Shown here piece after piece: positions 25,756 to 34,272 of a stretch of 34,465 bases of DNA. The notes under the pieces are model-generated. The model saw only the letters and a program-made list of their open reading frames with translations. It did not search any database and was not told the DNA's origin. Position 1 is the stretch's first letter. Each line of letters begins with the position of its first letter. The stretch is from Bacillota bacterium. Lineage in GTDB: Bacteria; Bacillota; SHA-98; UBA4971. Made by a program: the position numbers and the translations under genes. The stretch is from NCBI GenBank assembly GCA_014360195.1, contig JACIXY010000029.1, positions 1 through 34,465 on the forward strand, given 5' to 3'.

Positions 25756-26469
25756 ATGGCAAGGCCAGAGGTTCTAGCAATAATCCCAGCCCGAGGCGGT
25801 TCAAAGTCGATACCACACAAGAACATCGCACCTTTGAACGGGAAGCCCCTTATTTCATACACAATCCGGGCAGCTCAGCATTCCAGAGCTGTATCTAGGG
25901 TCATTGTGTCCACTGACGATAACGACATCGCCTCCGTGTGTATTAACCTCGGTGCCGAGGTACCGTTCGTCCGACCAAAGGAACTGGCACTTGACTCCAC
26001 TCCCACCATCGACGTTGTGCTTCATGCACTCGACGAGTTGGAGTCGACTGAGGGCTACAGGCCCGATCTCGTGGTCCTGCTTCAAGCTACCTGTCCGCTG
26101 CGCAATTCCTGCGACATAGACCAGGCTGTATCGGTCTTTCTTTCGAGCGACTGCGATCTGGTTGTCAGTGTGGCAGAGGTGCAAGAACACCCTTACAACA
26201 TGTACAAGATGGAAGACGGTATCCTCTGTCCGATAGTTGAGAGGGCCCTAACTGTAACCTCGCGCCACGATTACCCTGTGGTCTACCGTCTGAATGGGGC
26301 AGTGTATGTGTCCAGACCACTGACGCTGAGGGAGTCCAGGAGTTTTATCAAAGGGAAGCTTGTCCCTTATGTCATGCCCCGGGAGCGTTCCATCGACATT
26401 GATGACCCTATCGACTTGCACTATGCTTCGGCCATGCTCAGCTTGCTGGAGGAGGCCTATCACAGTTGA
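25756..26469 (+). CDS. neuA: CMP-nonulosonic acid cytidylyltransferase
   Basis: 237 residues from ATG 25756, chosen for the AAGGAGG just upstream. It activates the nonulosonic acid with CTP. LAIIPARGGSKSIPHKNI (7-24) is the nucleotide-binding signature, followed by SRVIVSTDDNDIASV, LLQATCPLRNSCDID and RLNGAVYVSRP. Size matches the short NeuA/LegF type without an esterase domain. It starts 19 nt after neuB and its stop overlaps the neuC start. Confidence 0.9.
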   Translation: MARPEVLAIIPARGGSKSIPHKNIAPLNGKPLISYTIRAAQHSRAVSRVIVSTDDNDIASVCINLGAEVPFVRPKELALDSTPTIDVVLHALDELESTEGYRPDLVVLLQATCPLRNSCDIDQAVSVFLSSDCDLVVSVAEVQEHPYNMYKMEDGILCPIVERALTVTSRHDYPVVYRLNGAVYVSRPLTLRESRSFIKGKLVPYVMPRERSIDIDDPIDLHYASAMLSLLEEAYHS

Positions 26470-27611
26470 GGAAAGTCTGCGTTGTAACAGGAACCAGGGC
26501 TGAATACGGGATACTGCGGACCGTGCTGAGGGCGATTGAATCGAGTCCTAGCCTAACCTTGCAGCTGTTGGTCACAGGTATGCATCTTTCGCCCCAGTAT
26601 GGATCCACAGTGGCTGAGATAGTCAGAGACGGGTTCACGATAGACGCTGAAGTTCCCATGCTTCTTTCATCCGACTCGTCTTGGGATCCGGCGCGGAGCG
26701 TCGGGTTAGGGATCCTGGGGATGGTTCAGGCCTTTCAGATTCTGAGGCCGGACATGGTACTTGTACTTGGGGATCGTGTTGAAGCTTTCGCAGGAGCTGT
26801 CTCTGCTTCGCTGTCCAACTTGGTGTTGTGTCATCTCCATGGGGGCGACAAGTCAAGGGGTGGCCTTGATGAGATGATGCGTCACGCCATCACGAAGATG
26901 GCTCACGTCCATCTCGTTGCCAGTGAGGAAAGTGGCCAAAGGGTTTTGAGGATGGGTGAGACCTCGGACAGGGTCTTTGTAGTGGGCGCACCTGGACTGG
27001 ATGAGATCGTTGCGATGTCATTCATGACCAAGGAGGAAGTAGCTCGTACCCTGGGACTGAACCCGACCGAGCCCATCATCACCATCGTGCAGCACCCGGT
27101 GTCAACGGAGCCAGAAGAAGCCAATCGGCAGTACAGAGAGACACTGGAGGCGGTCCGTTCGTTTGGGATCCAATCTGTTGTCGTGTGGCCAAACTCAGAT
27201 CCGGGGAATCACTCCATGCGAGAGATCCTGACCGAATACGAAGCGAGCGGCTTTCGGATTGTCAAGACGCTTCCGAGACGCGAATACTTGAGTCTGTTGA
27301 AGGCTTCCAGTGCTCTTGTGGGGAATTCCAGCAGCGGGATTATCGAAGCGCCGTTCCTCGGAGTGCCCGTGGTTAATGTTGGAACTCGTCAAGAGGGGAG
27401 AGAACAGCCTACTGAGATCCTGCAGGCCACCTATGACCGGGCAGATATCGCCGAAAAGATCAGTAGAGCTCTCTACGACCCAAACGTCAAAGAAGCCCTC
27501 AAGAGGATTCGCTTTGTCTACGGCGATGGGACAGCAGGCGAGAGGATTGTGCGGGTACTAGCAAGCATTCCTCTTACCAGCAGTTTTAAGCAGAAAACCA
27601 TTTCTTATTAG
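26466..27611 (+). CDS. neuC: UDP-N-acetylglucosamine 2-epimerase (hydrolysing)
   Basis: 381 residues. It makes ManNAc (or a related sugar) plus UDP from UDP-GlcNAc for NeuB. VCVVTGTRAEYGILRTVLRA (4-23), LVTGMHLSPQYGSTV, DMVLVLGDRVEAFAGA, CHLHGGDKSRGGLDEMMRHA and VGNSSSGIIEAPFLGVPVVN are the usual family blocks of the GT-B-like fold. The start is TTG at 26466, overlapping the neuA stop (TTGA); there is no in-frame ATG that preserves the conserved RKVCVVTGTRAEYG. A role with non-hydrolysing sugars (WbpI-like) is less likely given the NeuC-type HGGD motif. Confidence 0.9.
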   Translation: MRKVCVVTGTRAEYGILRTVLRAIESSPSLTLQLLVTGMHLSPQYGSTVAEIVRDGFTIDAEVPMLLSSDSSWDPARSVGLGILGMVQAFQILRPDMVLVLGDRVEAFAGAVSASLSNLVLCHLHGGDKSRGGLDEMMRHAITKMAHVHLVASEESGQRVLRMGETSDRVFVVGAPGLDEIVAMSFMTKEEVARTLGLNPTEPIITIVQHPVSTEPEEANRQYRETLEAVRSFGIQSVVVWPNSDPGNHSMREILTEYEASGFRIVKTLPRREYLSLLKASSALVGNSSSGIIEAPFLGVPVVNVGTRQEGREQPTEILQATYDRADIAEKISRALYDPNVKEALKRIRFVYGDGTAGERIVRVLASIPLTSSFKQKTISY

Positions 27612-27625
27612 CTGGGGGTGAGGCT

Positions 27626-28285
27626 ATGCCCGAGTCCAAACCGATTGTGATATACGGCGCCGGCGGACAAGGAAGAGTCGTACTTGATATCCTTCGGTCC
27701 GTCCCTGGCATTGTCACAGTTGGCTTTCTTGACAGCGATGAAAACCTGCACGGCTCAATGGTGGACAACCTGCGGGTGTTGGGGGACATGCGAGTTGTTC
27801 CGGGACTCCTGACGGAGTATCCAGGCATTGCGTCTGTAGTCGCCATAGGTGACAACCGTGCGCGAATGGATATCGCCCGACAGCTGTCCGAATTGGGCAT
27901 GCCTCTAGTGAATGCTATCCACCCGCGAGCCTTCATTTCTCCGTCTGCTCACATTGGCAGGAATGTCACGGTTGCATCGGGTGCAATCATCTGCGCTCAC
28001 GTGAGGATCGGCGATCATGTCATAGTCAACACGGGTGCCATCATAGAGCACGAGAACAACATAGGTGATGGAGTTCATATAGCTCCGGGAGCAAAACTTG
28101 CCGGACGTGTCACGGTGGACAGGGGTGCGTTTGTAGGGATAGGAGCGGTAGTAATTGGCAATCTGAGAATAGGTACCGATGCGGTGGTTGGGGCCGGCGC
28201 CGTTGTCCTCCACGACGTTGAGCCGTCGTCAGTTGTGGCCGGGGTACCGGCAAGACCCATACAGCCGAAGGCCAAGGGTGGATAG
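27626..28285 (+). CDS. neuD: NeuD/PglD-type sugar O- or N-acyltransferase
   Basis: 219 residues. The N-terminal PglD Rossmann-like domain (IVIYGAGGQGRVVLDILRS, residues 7-25) is followed by a left-handed beta-helix from about 105 (NAIHPRAFISPSAHIGRNVT, IEHENNIGDGVHIAPGAKLA). The His in IEHE is the usual catalytic base of this family. It probably acetylates the nonulosonic acid or its amino-sugar precursor. GGGGTGAGG precedes the ATG. Position after neuC fits either NeuD or a legionaminate-type acetyltransferase. Confidence 0.85.
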   Translation: MPESKPIVIYGAGGQGRVVLDILRSVPGIVTVGFLDSDENLHGSMVDNLRVLGDMRVVPGLLTEYPGIASVVAIGDNRARMDIARQLSELGMPLVNAIHPRAFISPSAHIGRNVTVASGAIICAHVRIGDHVIVNTGAIIEHENNIGDGVHIAPGAKLAGRVTVDRGAFVGIGAVVIGNLRIGTDAVVGAGAVVLHDVEPSSVVAGVPARPIQPKAKGG

Positions 28286-28289
28286 GGAG

Positions 28290-29462
28290 ATGAACAACCG
28301 CAGGGCAGTGAAACCGGCTAAAAGGCATTCATCAACAGAAAGCGGTGTGGCCGCCGTGCCCAGCGCAGGTTTGTCCAACGATCCCCTAGGGGTTGCGGTG
28401 CAGTCGCAGCCCAAGCGGCATCGGCATCATGGCCACGGTTGCGCGGCACCCCTTGTATCGGTCGTTGTTCCTTGCAGGAACGAAGAGCGACACATTCGCA
28501 AGTGCGTGTCGTCGATCCTGGGGAATGGCTATCCGGGAGACATAGAGGTTCTCGTGGTCGATGGCCTATCGAGCGACAGGACCCGAGATGTCCTTAGCGA
28601 CATGCGGCGGTATAATCCTGAGATCAGGGTCTTGGACAACCCATCCAGGACGACCCCTCAGGCGTTGAACATCGGTATCCGCGAGGCTAAGGGCGAGATC
28701 ATCCTGATCATAGGTGCTCACTGTTGGCTGGGAACAGGGTACATCGAGAAGGTGGTCCAGCATCTGTTGTCCCGGGACAACGTTGGATGCGCGGGTGGGA
28801 GGACGGTGGCTGTCGCGGAAACGGGCTACCTTCGCAGACTCATTTCCAAGGTGTTGTCGAGTCCCTTTGGTGTTGGCAACTCGCTCTATCGGTTGAGCGA
28901 CGTCGAACAGTCCGTGCGAGAAGTGGACACCGTCGCCTATGCGGCGTACCCTCGGCGGGTATTCGACGAGGTCGGCCTGTTTGATGAACGTCTCATCCGT
29001 GACCAAGACGTGGAACTCAACTCGCGCATCCGGAGAGCGGGGTACAAGATACTCTTTGAGCCGGAGGCCGTCATTTACTACTCGCCGCGTGATTCGCTCA
29101 CAGCACTCTGGAAGCAGAACTATGGAAACGGGTTGTGGAACATCAAGACATGGCGGATGATCCCCGGCTCTCTTTCGCTGCGGCATTTCGTGCCATTTTT
29201 CTTTGTTGCCGGGCTCCTGATCTTGGGGCTAGCGGCACCGTTTCTCCGCGAGGCGCGCCTTCTCCTCGCCGGCACGGTGACGTTGTACGTCCTGGCCGAT
29301 ATGACTGAGTCCATACGCATCGCTTGCCGTGACAGGGATCTGAGCCTTCTAGGGGCGTCGATAGTCTTTCCCGTGCTGCACGTGAGCTACGGGACGGGTT
29401 CTGTCGTCAGCTTCCTCTCAGAGCTTATTCGAGCGTTCTCTCGAAAGAAAGCGGAGGCCTAG
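28290..29462 (+). CDS. GT2 glycosyltransferase with C-terminal membrane helices
   Basis: 390 residues from ATG 28290 (GATAGGGAG upstream), a few nt after neuD. After a basic N-terminal stretch of about 50 residues, the GT-A domain has VSVVVPCRNEERHIRKCVSS, VLVVDGLSSDRT, GAHCWLGTGYIEKV, VDTVAYAAYPRRVFDEVGLF and RDQDVELNSRIRRAG. Three to four hydrophobic segments follow (FVPFFFVAGLLILGLAAPF and others). This is the ExoA-like type that extends a lipid-linked glycan at the inner membrane face. The sugar is not predictable. Confidence 0.85.
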   Translation: MNNRRAVKPAKRHSSTESGVAAVPSAGLSNDPLGVAVQSQPKRHRHHGHGCAAPLVSVVVPCRNEERHIRKCVSSILGNGYPGDIEVLVVDGLSSDRTRDVLSDMRRYNPEIRVLDNPSRTTPQALNIGIREAKGEIILIIGAHCWLGTGYIEKVVQHLLSRDNVGCAGGRTVAVAETGYLRRLISKVLSSPFGVGNSLYRLSDVEQSVREVDTVAYAAYPRRVFDEVGLFDERLIRDQDVELNSRIRRAGYKILFEPEAVIYYSPRDSLTALWKQNYGNGLWNIKTWRMIPGSLSLRHFVPFFFVAGLLILGLAAPFLREARLLLAGTVTLYVLADMTESIRIACRDRDLSLLGASIVFPVLHVSYGTGSVVSFLSELIRAFSRKKAEA

Positions 29463-29464
29463 CC

Positions 29465-30553
29465 ATGCTCACGGAGATCTTTACTTATTTGAAGGGATTT
29501 GGGGCAGCGCCGGTGCTTCTACTGTGCTGGGGGATATCGTGGATAGCAGCCTATTGGGGTACCAAAGCCTCCATTGCGTGCGCAACGAGGTTTGGCATTA
29601 CCGACAAGCCAGGAGAGATCAAGATCCACACAACCGAGATGCCCAGGTTCGGCGGGATTGGTATTGTACTGGGTGTGTTCGTAGTAATAGGGGGGCTGTT
29701 CCTGTGGCGCATTGGCCCGTACACAGAGACCCTTGCATTGCTGCTTTGGGGCTTGCCTGTTGTGCTCACCGGTGCCGTGGACGACATCCGGGGCCTCACA
29801 CCCGTGTCAAAACTTATCGGCCAGTTGGTGGGTTGTCTAGGAGCTTCTGCATTCATCGTCCGTGGGGCCGTCCCTGGACTGGACACCGCAGTGATGCTTA
29901 TCTGGACCGTTGTGCTCGGGGGATTCTTGTGTTTCCTGACCAACAGTGTCAACCTTCTGGATGGCATGGACGGCTTGGCGGCGGGATCTGTCGGCATCAT
30001 TAGCACGGCCCATGCATGCGCTGCTCTACTGGGGGCAGGGGGCGGTCTCGATGTCCTTCCTATGGCCATATCAGGAGCTTGCGCAGGCTTCCTGATTTGG
30101 AACCTACCCCCCGCAAGGACGTTCATGGGCGATGTAGGGAGCCTGTTCCTGGGATATGCAATAGGGGTCAATTCTTTGCGGCTCATTCTACAAGGTGGTC
30201 CGTCGGTCGCCAAGCTTTGTGGTGTAGCGCTGACCCTAGTCGTCCCCATCAGCGATACTTCTCTCGCAGTTGTCCGACGATTGCTGCTTCACAGGAACAT
30301 GATGACCGGTGACCGAATGCACATCTATGACTGTATGCATAGACGGCTCGGCGGTGATACGAAACGAACACTGTCTGTCATGTGGTCCATCAGTATCCTT
30401 GTCGGTCTCGGCGGCGTCGCGGCGACAGTGTCTCCACCGGGCTGGTCCATCGCTCTCGCGCTTATGGGCTATGCTATAATCGCGTTGATTGCGTTGGGGC
30501 TAGGAGCACTCGGTCCCAGTTCGAAGGCGAAAGGAAGCGGCGTGGCGGCGTAG
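29465..30553 (+). CDS. WecA/TagO-type polyprenyl-phosphate HexNAc-1-phosphate transferase
   Basis: 362 residues, about ten membrane helices. It starts glycan assembly by moving a sugar-1-phosphate from a UDP-sugar to undecaprenyl phosphate. GAVDDIRGLTPVSKLIGQL contains the DD motif, NSVNLLDGMDGLAAG and TFMGDVGSLFLGYAIG the magnesium/catalytic loops, and CMHRRLGGDTKR the HxxRL motif near the C-terminus. MraY is less likely because the gene sits in a glycan cluster and TagO/WecA-type loops fit better. It begins 2 nt after the GT2 gene with GGAGG overlapping that gene's end. Confidence 0.88.
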   Translation: MLTEIFTYLKGFGAAPVLLLCWGISWIAAYWGTKASIACATRFGITDKPGEIKIHTTEMPRFGGIGIVLGVFVVIGGLFLWRIGPYTETLALLLWGLPVVLTGAVDDIRGLTPVSKLIGQLVGCLGASAFIVRGAVPGLDTAVMLIWTVVLGGFLCFLTNSVNLLDGMDGLAAGSVGIISTAHACAALLGAGGGLDVLPMAISGACAGFLIWNLPPARTFMGDVGSLFLGYAIGVNSLRLILQGGPSVAKLCGVALTLVVPISDTSLAVVRRLLLHRNMMTGDRMHIYDCMHRRLGGDTKRTLSVMWSISILVGLGGVAATVSPPGWSIALALMGYAIIALIALGLGALGPSSKAKGSGVAA

Positions 30554-30618
30554 AACCGGGGCCTCTCTGACAATCAGGCACAGAGAGACAGTCAGACACA
30601 CAGAAAGGAAGGATCTCG

Positions 30619-31761
30619 ATGCAGGTGCACCTGTCACGTCCCGACATCACGGACCTTGAGATCCGCACCGTGGAGGACGTCATCCGCTCTCCCATCCTCG
30701 CCCTCGGTCCGAAGCTGGCGGAGTTCGAGCAGGCCATCGCTGACTACGTCGGCAGGAAGCACGCGATTGCTGTCAACAGCGGCACGAGCGGCCTGCACCT
30801 GCTTGTCCGTGCCTTCGGCATCGGCGAGGGCGACGAGGTCATCACGACCCCGTTCAGCTTCATCGCGTCCAGCAACTGCATCCTCTATGAGCGGGCCAAG
30901 CCGGTGTTCGTGGACATCGAGCCAGACACTGCGAACATCGACCCGAACCTCATCGAGGACGCCATCACTCCCCGCACGAAGGCCATCCTCCCGGTGGACG
31001 CCTTCGGCCAGCCGGCGAGGCTCGACGTCATCCGCGAGATCGCGGACCGCTACGGGCTTGTGATGATTGAGGACTCCTGCGAGTCCCTGGGGTCCGAATA
31101 CAAGGGCATCAAGGCCGGGAACGGCGCCTTCTCGCACGGGGCGGTGTTCGCGTTCTATCCCAACAAGCAGATCACTACGGGCGAGGGCGGGATGATCGTT
31201 ACCGACGACGACCGGATAGCGCGTCTTTGCCGGAGCATGTCCAACCAGGGACGGGGCGAGGCAGGGGTGTGGCTTTCCCACGAGCGGCTGGGCTATAACT
31301 ACCGCATGGACGAGCTTTCGGCCGCGCTCGGGGTCGCGCAGATGTCGCGGATCGAGGAGATCATCGCGAAGCGCGAGCGGGTCGCGGCGATGTACGCGGA
31401 GCGCCTTGCGAGGGTGCCGGGGGTGCGCCTGCCGTATGTGGCGCCCGAGGTGACGCGGATGAGCTGGTTCGTGTACGTGATCCGGGTCGGCGTGGACGAG
31501 CCTACCCCCGAGCGCCAGTCCGTCGTGCGCGACCACGTGATGCGGCGCTTCCAGGAGGCGGGGATCGGGTGCCGCCCGTATTTCACCCCCATCCACCTGC
31601 AGCCCTTCTACCGCGCCGAGTTTGGGTTCAAGGAGGGGGACTTCCCCGTCACCGAGCTTGCGGGGCGCACGAGCATCGCCATTCCCTTCCACAACCACCT
31701 CACCGCCGAGGAGATCGACTACGTCGCCTGCGTCCTCGAGCGGGCGTTGGAGGAGATGTGA
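30619..31761 (+). CDS. DegT/DnrJ/EryC1 family aminotransferase, second copy
   Basis: 380 residues, PLP-dependent sugar aminotransferase. AVNSGTSGLHLLVRAFGIGE, VITTPFSFIASSNCILYE, MIEDSCESLGSEYKG and FYPNKQITTGEGGMIVTDD (Schiff-base Lys) are present. The gene is visibly more GC-rich than the eight before it and is separated from them by 65 nt containing a small inverted repeat (CTCTCTG/CAGAGAG). It may belong to a different transfer unit. GAAAGGAAGG precedes the ATG. A decayed copy of its 3' end lies at 33627-33825. Substrate unknown. Confidence 0.88.
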   Translation: MQVHLSRPDITDLEIRTVEDVIRSPILALGPKLAEFEQAIADYVGRKHAIAVNSGTSGLHLLVRAFGIGEGDEVITTPFSFIASSNCILYERAKPVFVDIEPDTANIDPNLIEDAITPRTKAILPVDAFGQPARLDVIREIADRYGLVMIEDSCESLGSEYKGIKAGNGAFSHGAVFAFYPNKQITTGEGGMIVTDDDRIARLCRSMSNQGRGEAGVWLSHERLGYNYRMDELSAALGVAQMSRIEEIIAKRERVAAMYAERLARVPGVRLPYVAPEVTRMSWFVYVIRVGVDEPTPERQSVVRDHVMRRFQEAGIGCRPYFTPIHLQPFYRAEFGFKEGDFPVTELAGRTSIAIPFHNHLTAEEIDYVACVLERALEEM

Positions 31762-32522
31762 TGAGCGGAGTCCGCATGCTGGTCGTCGGCAGCTGCACAG
31801 GCCGGAAATCCGTTACCTGCGACCGGATGCTCACCATGGACGACTTCCGCAACCCCGGCCGCTTGCGCGCCCGGGAGGCGGAGCTCGCGGCCTGCCGCGT
31901 GCCCGCGTGGCGGCTTTACGCCGGTCTTCAGCACACGTCCATGATGAACGGCGTGAACATCATAAGAAAGCGGTTCGACCGCGAGTCCGTGGCGGTCGCC
32001 ATCGTCTCGGCGGGCTACGGACTTGTGGCCGAGGACCAGCTCCTTGTCCCGTACGAGGCTACCTTCAACGAGATGGGCAGGCGTGAGGCCCTGGCATGGT
32101 CGCGGCATCTCGGCATCGCCCGCGACGTAAGGGCGGCCGCGAAGGGCTTCCCGCTGGTCGTGTTCCTTCTGGGCGCCCGTTATCTGGACGCGCTCGAGTC
32201 TCCGGTGATCCCCCAGGCAGGCCAGCGTTTCATCTTCCTTGCGGGTTCCGGCAAGGAGGGCGCCGTGGGAGGCCCCGGCGTGACAGTGGTCGGTGCCGGC
32301 CGGGAGGAGGCTGCTACTTACGGAAGCCCGGTGATCGCCGCGAAAGGTCGCATGTTCGAGCTCTTCGCGCGGGGGTTCGCGCATGAGGGGGAGGCGTTGT
32401 GGGACCGCCTCATCGCGGACGACTCACCCGCGACGTTCATGTGCGCCGTCCACATCGGGAGCAAGTCCCTCGGGAGCGAGTCGATGGGGGCGAGCCCACC
32501 CGGAGCGCGTCCAACCGCGTGA
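31761..32522 (+). CDS. DUF6884-like protein
   Basis: 253 residues from ATG 31761, overlapping the DegT stop. MLVVGSCTGRKSVTCDRML, RLYAGLQHTSMMNGVN, VAVAIVSAGYGLVAEDQLLV and PYEATFNEM match the DUF6884 pattern (vvscvxxK...AkdlY...ilSAkyGLv...i.pYe.tl), a fold related to part of tRNA-guanine transglycosylases and often found in accessory islands. The function is unknown. The C-terminal tail is made of five-residue repeats (GSKSL, GSESM, GASPP, GARPT) encoded by 15-bp tandem repeats. Confidence 0.6.
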   Translation: MSGVRMLVVGSCTGRKSVTCDRMLTMDDFRNPGRLRAREAELAACRVPAWRLYAGLQHTSMMNGVNIIRKRFDRESVAVAIVSAGYGLVAEDQLLVPYEATFNEMGRREALAWSRHLGIARDVRAAAKGFPLVVFLLGARYLDALESPVIPQAGQRFIFLAGSGKEGAVGGPGVTVVGAGREEAATYGSPVIAAKGRMFELFARGFAHEGEALWDRLIADDSPATFMCAVHIGSKSLGSESMGASPPGARPTA

Positions 32523-32574
32523 CGTAAATCGAGGACGAGTTCACCGGAAGCGAGTCCGTCGAGGGCGCGTCCGG
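32456..32574 (+). repeat. 15-bp imperfect tandem repeat
   Basis: Four consecutive units fill 32456-32515 (first two CGGGAGCAAGTCCCT and CGGGAGCGAGTCGAT) and three more 32530-32574 (for example CGGAAGCGAGTCCGT). The gap between them is 14 nt, one short of a unit, and holds the stop codon of the DUF6884-like gene. A one-base loss in a repeat unit may have created the present C-terminus. Confidence 0.7.
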
Positions 32575-32627
32575 CCGCGCGACCGGGTCGAGATCGGGAG
32601 GACGGGATCGGGAGGAGGCCTGCGGAT

Positions 32628-33449
32628 GTGGGAATGAGCCGCGCACGTGATCTGGACAGGTTCTACGAAGTCCTCGCGCGCCTCCAGTCGAAGCTGGGAG
32701 GCTGCCGTTGCCTGGGCGCTTGCGGAGGACGTGGCGGCGACGGCTGGCGCTGGCCGCTGCAGGGCGTCTACTTCTTCTTTGAGCCCGGGGAGATGCGAGA
32801 GGACGGCCGGACGCCCCGGGTGGTGCGCGTGGGCACCCACGCTGTGTCCGAAGGCTCGAAGACGACGCTCTGGCAGCGCCTATCCCGGCACAAGGGACAT
32901 GAGCGGGGAAAGTATGCTGGTGGAGGCAATCACAGGGGGTCGGTCTTCCGGCTGCATGTAGGGGCCGCGCTCCTCGCCGCCGCGGATTGCGCCGCGGACG
33001 ACACTGGGGATCGCGCTCGTGTCCGAGCGGTCGTTGGGGATCCGGTCCGCGCCTGGGCCCGGGAGTATGACCGGGACTATCTTAGGGAGGTGCGGGCCAC
33101 CTGGGGAAAGGGCTCGTCCGCCGACCAGCGCACCCGGGACCTCGAGCACCCTCTCGAGTGCCAGGTGAGCGCCTACATCCGGCGCATGCCGTTCCTCTGG
33201 GTAGCGGTCCCTGGGCCCGCGGGGACGTCTAGCCCCAGGAGCATCATCGAGTCAAACGCCGTGGCCCTTCTGAGCAACAGACACAAGCCTCCCATCGACC
33301 CTCCGTCACCCAACTGGCTGGGGCTGCACGCCGCGAGAGCCGAAATACGGGAATCCGGCCTCTGGAACGTGAACTACGTCGACCAACCCTACGACCCATC
33401 CTTCATCGAGCTGCTTGACCAATTCGTAGCCGCAATGGGGGCCCCGTAG
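32628..33449 (+). CDS. GIY-YIG nuclease-like protein
   Basis: 273 residues from GTG 32628, about 9 nt after GGAGGAGG; the ATG at 32634 is the alternative. GVYFFFEPGE (46-55) and RVVRVGTHA (65-73) match the GIY and YIG strands, LWQRLSRHKG (81-90) supplies the catalytic Arg, and IIESNAVALLSN near the C-terminus fits the Glu and Asn of the fold. The insert GGGNHRGSVFRLHVGAAL is characteristic of this little-studied group. Substrate and role are unknown; adjacency to a DUF6884-like gene hints at an accessory or defence function. The coding end runs into a 20-23-bp tandem repeat. Confidence 0.65.
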   Translation: MGMSRARDLDRFYEVLARLQSKLGGCRCLGACGGRGGDGWRWPLQGVYFFFEPGEMREDGRTPRVVRVGTHAVSEGSKTTLWQRLSRHKGHERGKYAGGGNHRGSVFRLHVGAALLAAADCAADDTGDRARVRAVVGDPVRAWAREYDRDYLREVRATWGKGSSADQRTRDLEHPLECQVSAYIRRMPFLWVAVPGPAGTSSPRSIIESNAVALLSNRHKPPIDPPSPNWLGLHAARAEIRESGLWNVNYVDQPYDPSFIELLDQFVAAMGAP

Positions 33450-33552
33450 CCGCGATGCATGCCGCGGAGTAGCCGCAATGGACGCCGCGTTGTAGCCGCG
33501 ACGGACGTCTCGTAGGCGCGATGCGCGCCTGGTAGCCGCGATGGACGCCGAA
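33426..33552 (+). repeat. 20-23-bp tandem repeat, six copies
   Basis: Units beginning GTAGCCGCAATGG or close variants start at 33426, 33446, 33469, 33492, 33512 and 33532. The first copy encodes the last residues (VAAMGAP) of the GIY-YIG protein and supplies material for its stop codon. Not a CRISPR: units abut, with no spacers. Confidence 0.8.
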
Positions 33553-33626
33553 CACCGGCCGGTGACGTCGGCGTTACGGCCGAGCCTTGACGCAGGCTTT
33601 GGGCGGAATCAGGAGCGGTATTGCAT

Positions 33627-33825
33627 CTGACCGTGTCATCCGGGTTGGCTTGGGCGGGCCCACCCCCGAGCGCCAGTCCGCGTTACCGAGTCTACAGAGT
33701 TTGCCGAGTCCGCCGGGTACATCAGCATCGCCCTCTCCTACCGCGGCCGCCTCAAAGCCCCCCGGCACCGAGGAGATCGACTGTGTCGCCGGCGTCCTGG
33801 AGCGCGCGCTGGGGGAGGGGCAAAA
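33627..33825 (+). pseudogene. Decayed copy of the DegT aminotransferase 3' end
   Basis: Two blocks match the gene at 30619-31761. The stretch GCCCACCCCCGAGCGCCAGT (33659-33678) matches 31500-31518 closely. AGCATCGCC (33724-33732) through GAGGAGATCGACTGTGTCGC to the end aligns with 31671-31757. The middle is missing and the frame is broken. Confidence 0.75.
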
Positions 33826-34272
33826 GGCGTCTGCGCAGTCCTCGCGACTGCCATGAGGTCGGCGTTTGCTGGAGAAGTTTCCGCGGTTCTCGTCCAGCTT
33901 GAGAGAGCCTGATCGCTCTTTGCAGCGCTCTTGTCCGTGCCTCCACTCCAACAGAATCCGATGTGGCAGAACCCTCGAATGTCTGCCGGGCAGCGCATCG
34001 GCCGCTGCGTCGCCGTCAGCGCATTTCTTTCGCCAGGTTTTGCGCGCCAGCAAACCGGTCGGCACCTCACACGTGGGCGGGCAAGTATAGTGTCAGCCAT
34101 TCTCGGCATACGACTATAGATAACTAGACTTGGAACTACGAGGCGCGCACGCCGCCGAGGATGTGGCGAGCGGACACACAGGGTGCGACATGCGGTTGTT
34201 CCTGTGTCCCCAGGGTTAGTCATGTATGGCATTGGCAGTCGTGCCGTCACTGTCTTCAAGGAGGAGGCTTCC
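33826..34272. other. Intergenic, no gene supported
   Basis: Overlapping frames on both strands have no ribosome binding sites or motifs. The region must contain the promoter for the gene starting at 34273, but no clear -35/-10 pair was identified. Confidence 0.45.

Noticed and set aside
30634-31698. 354-codon minus-strand frame opposite the second DegT gene
   Set aside because: Antisense shadow with biased composition; PLP-enzyme motifs are on the plus strand.
33426-33552. CRISPR array
   Set aside because: Units are directly adjacent with no unique spacers and there are no cas genes nearby; the Cas4-like fragments are remote pseudogenes.
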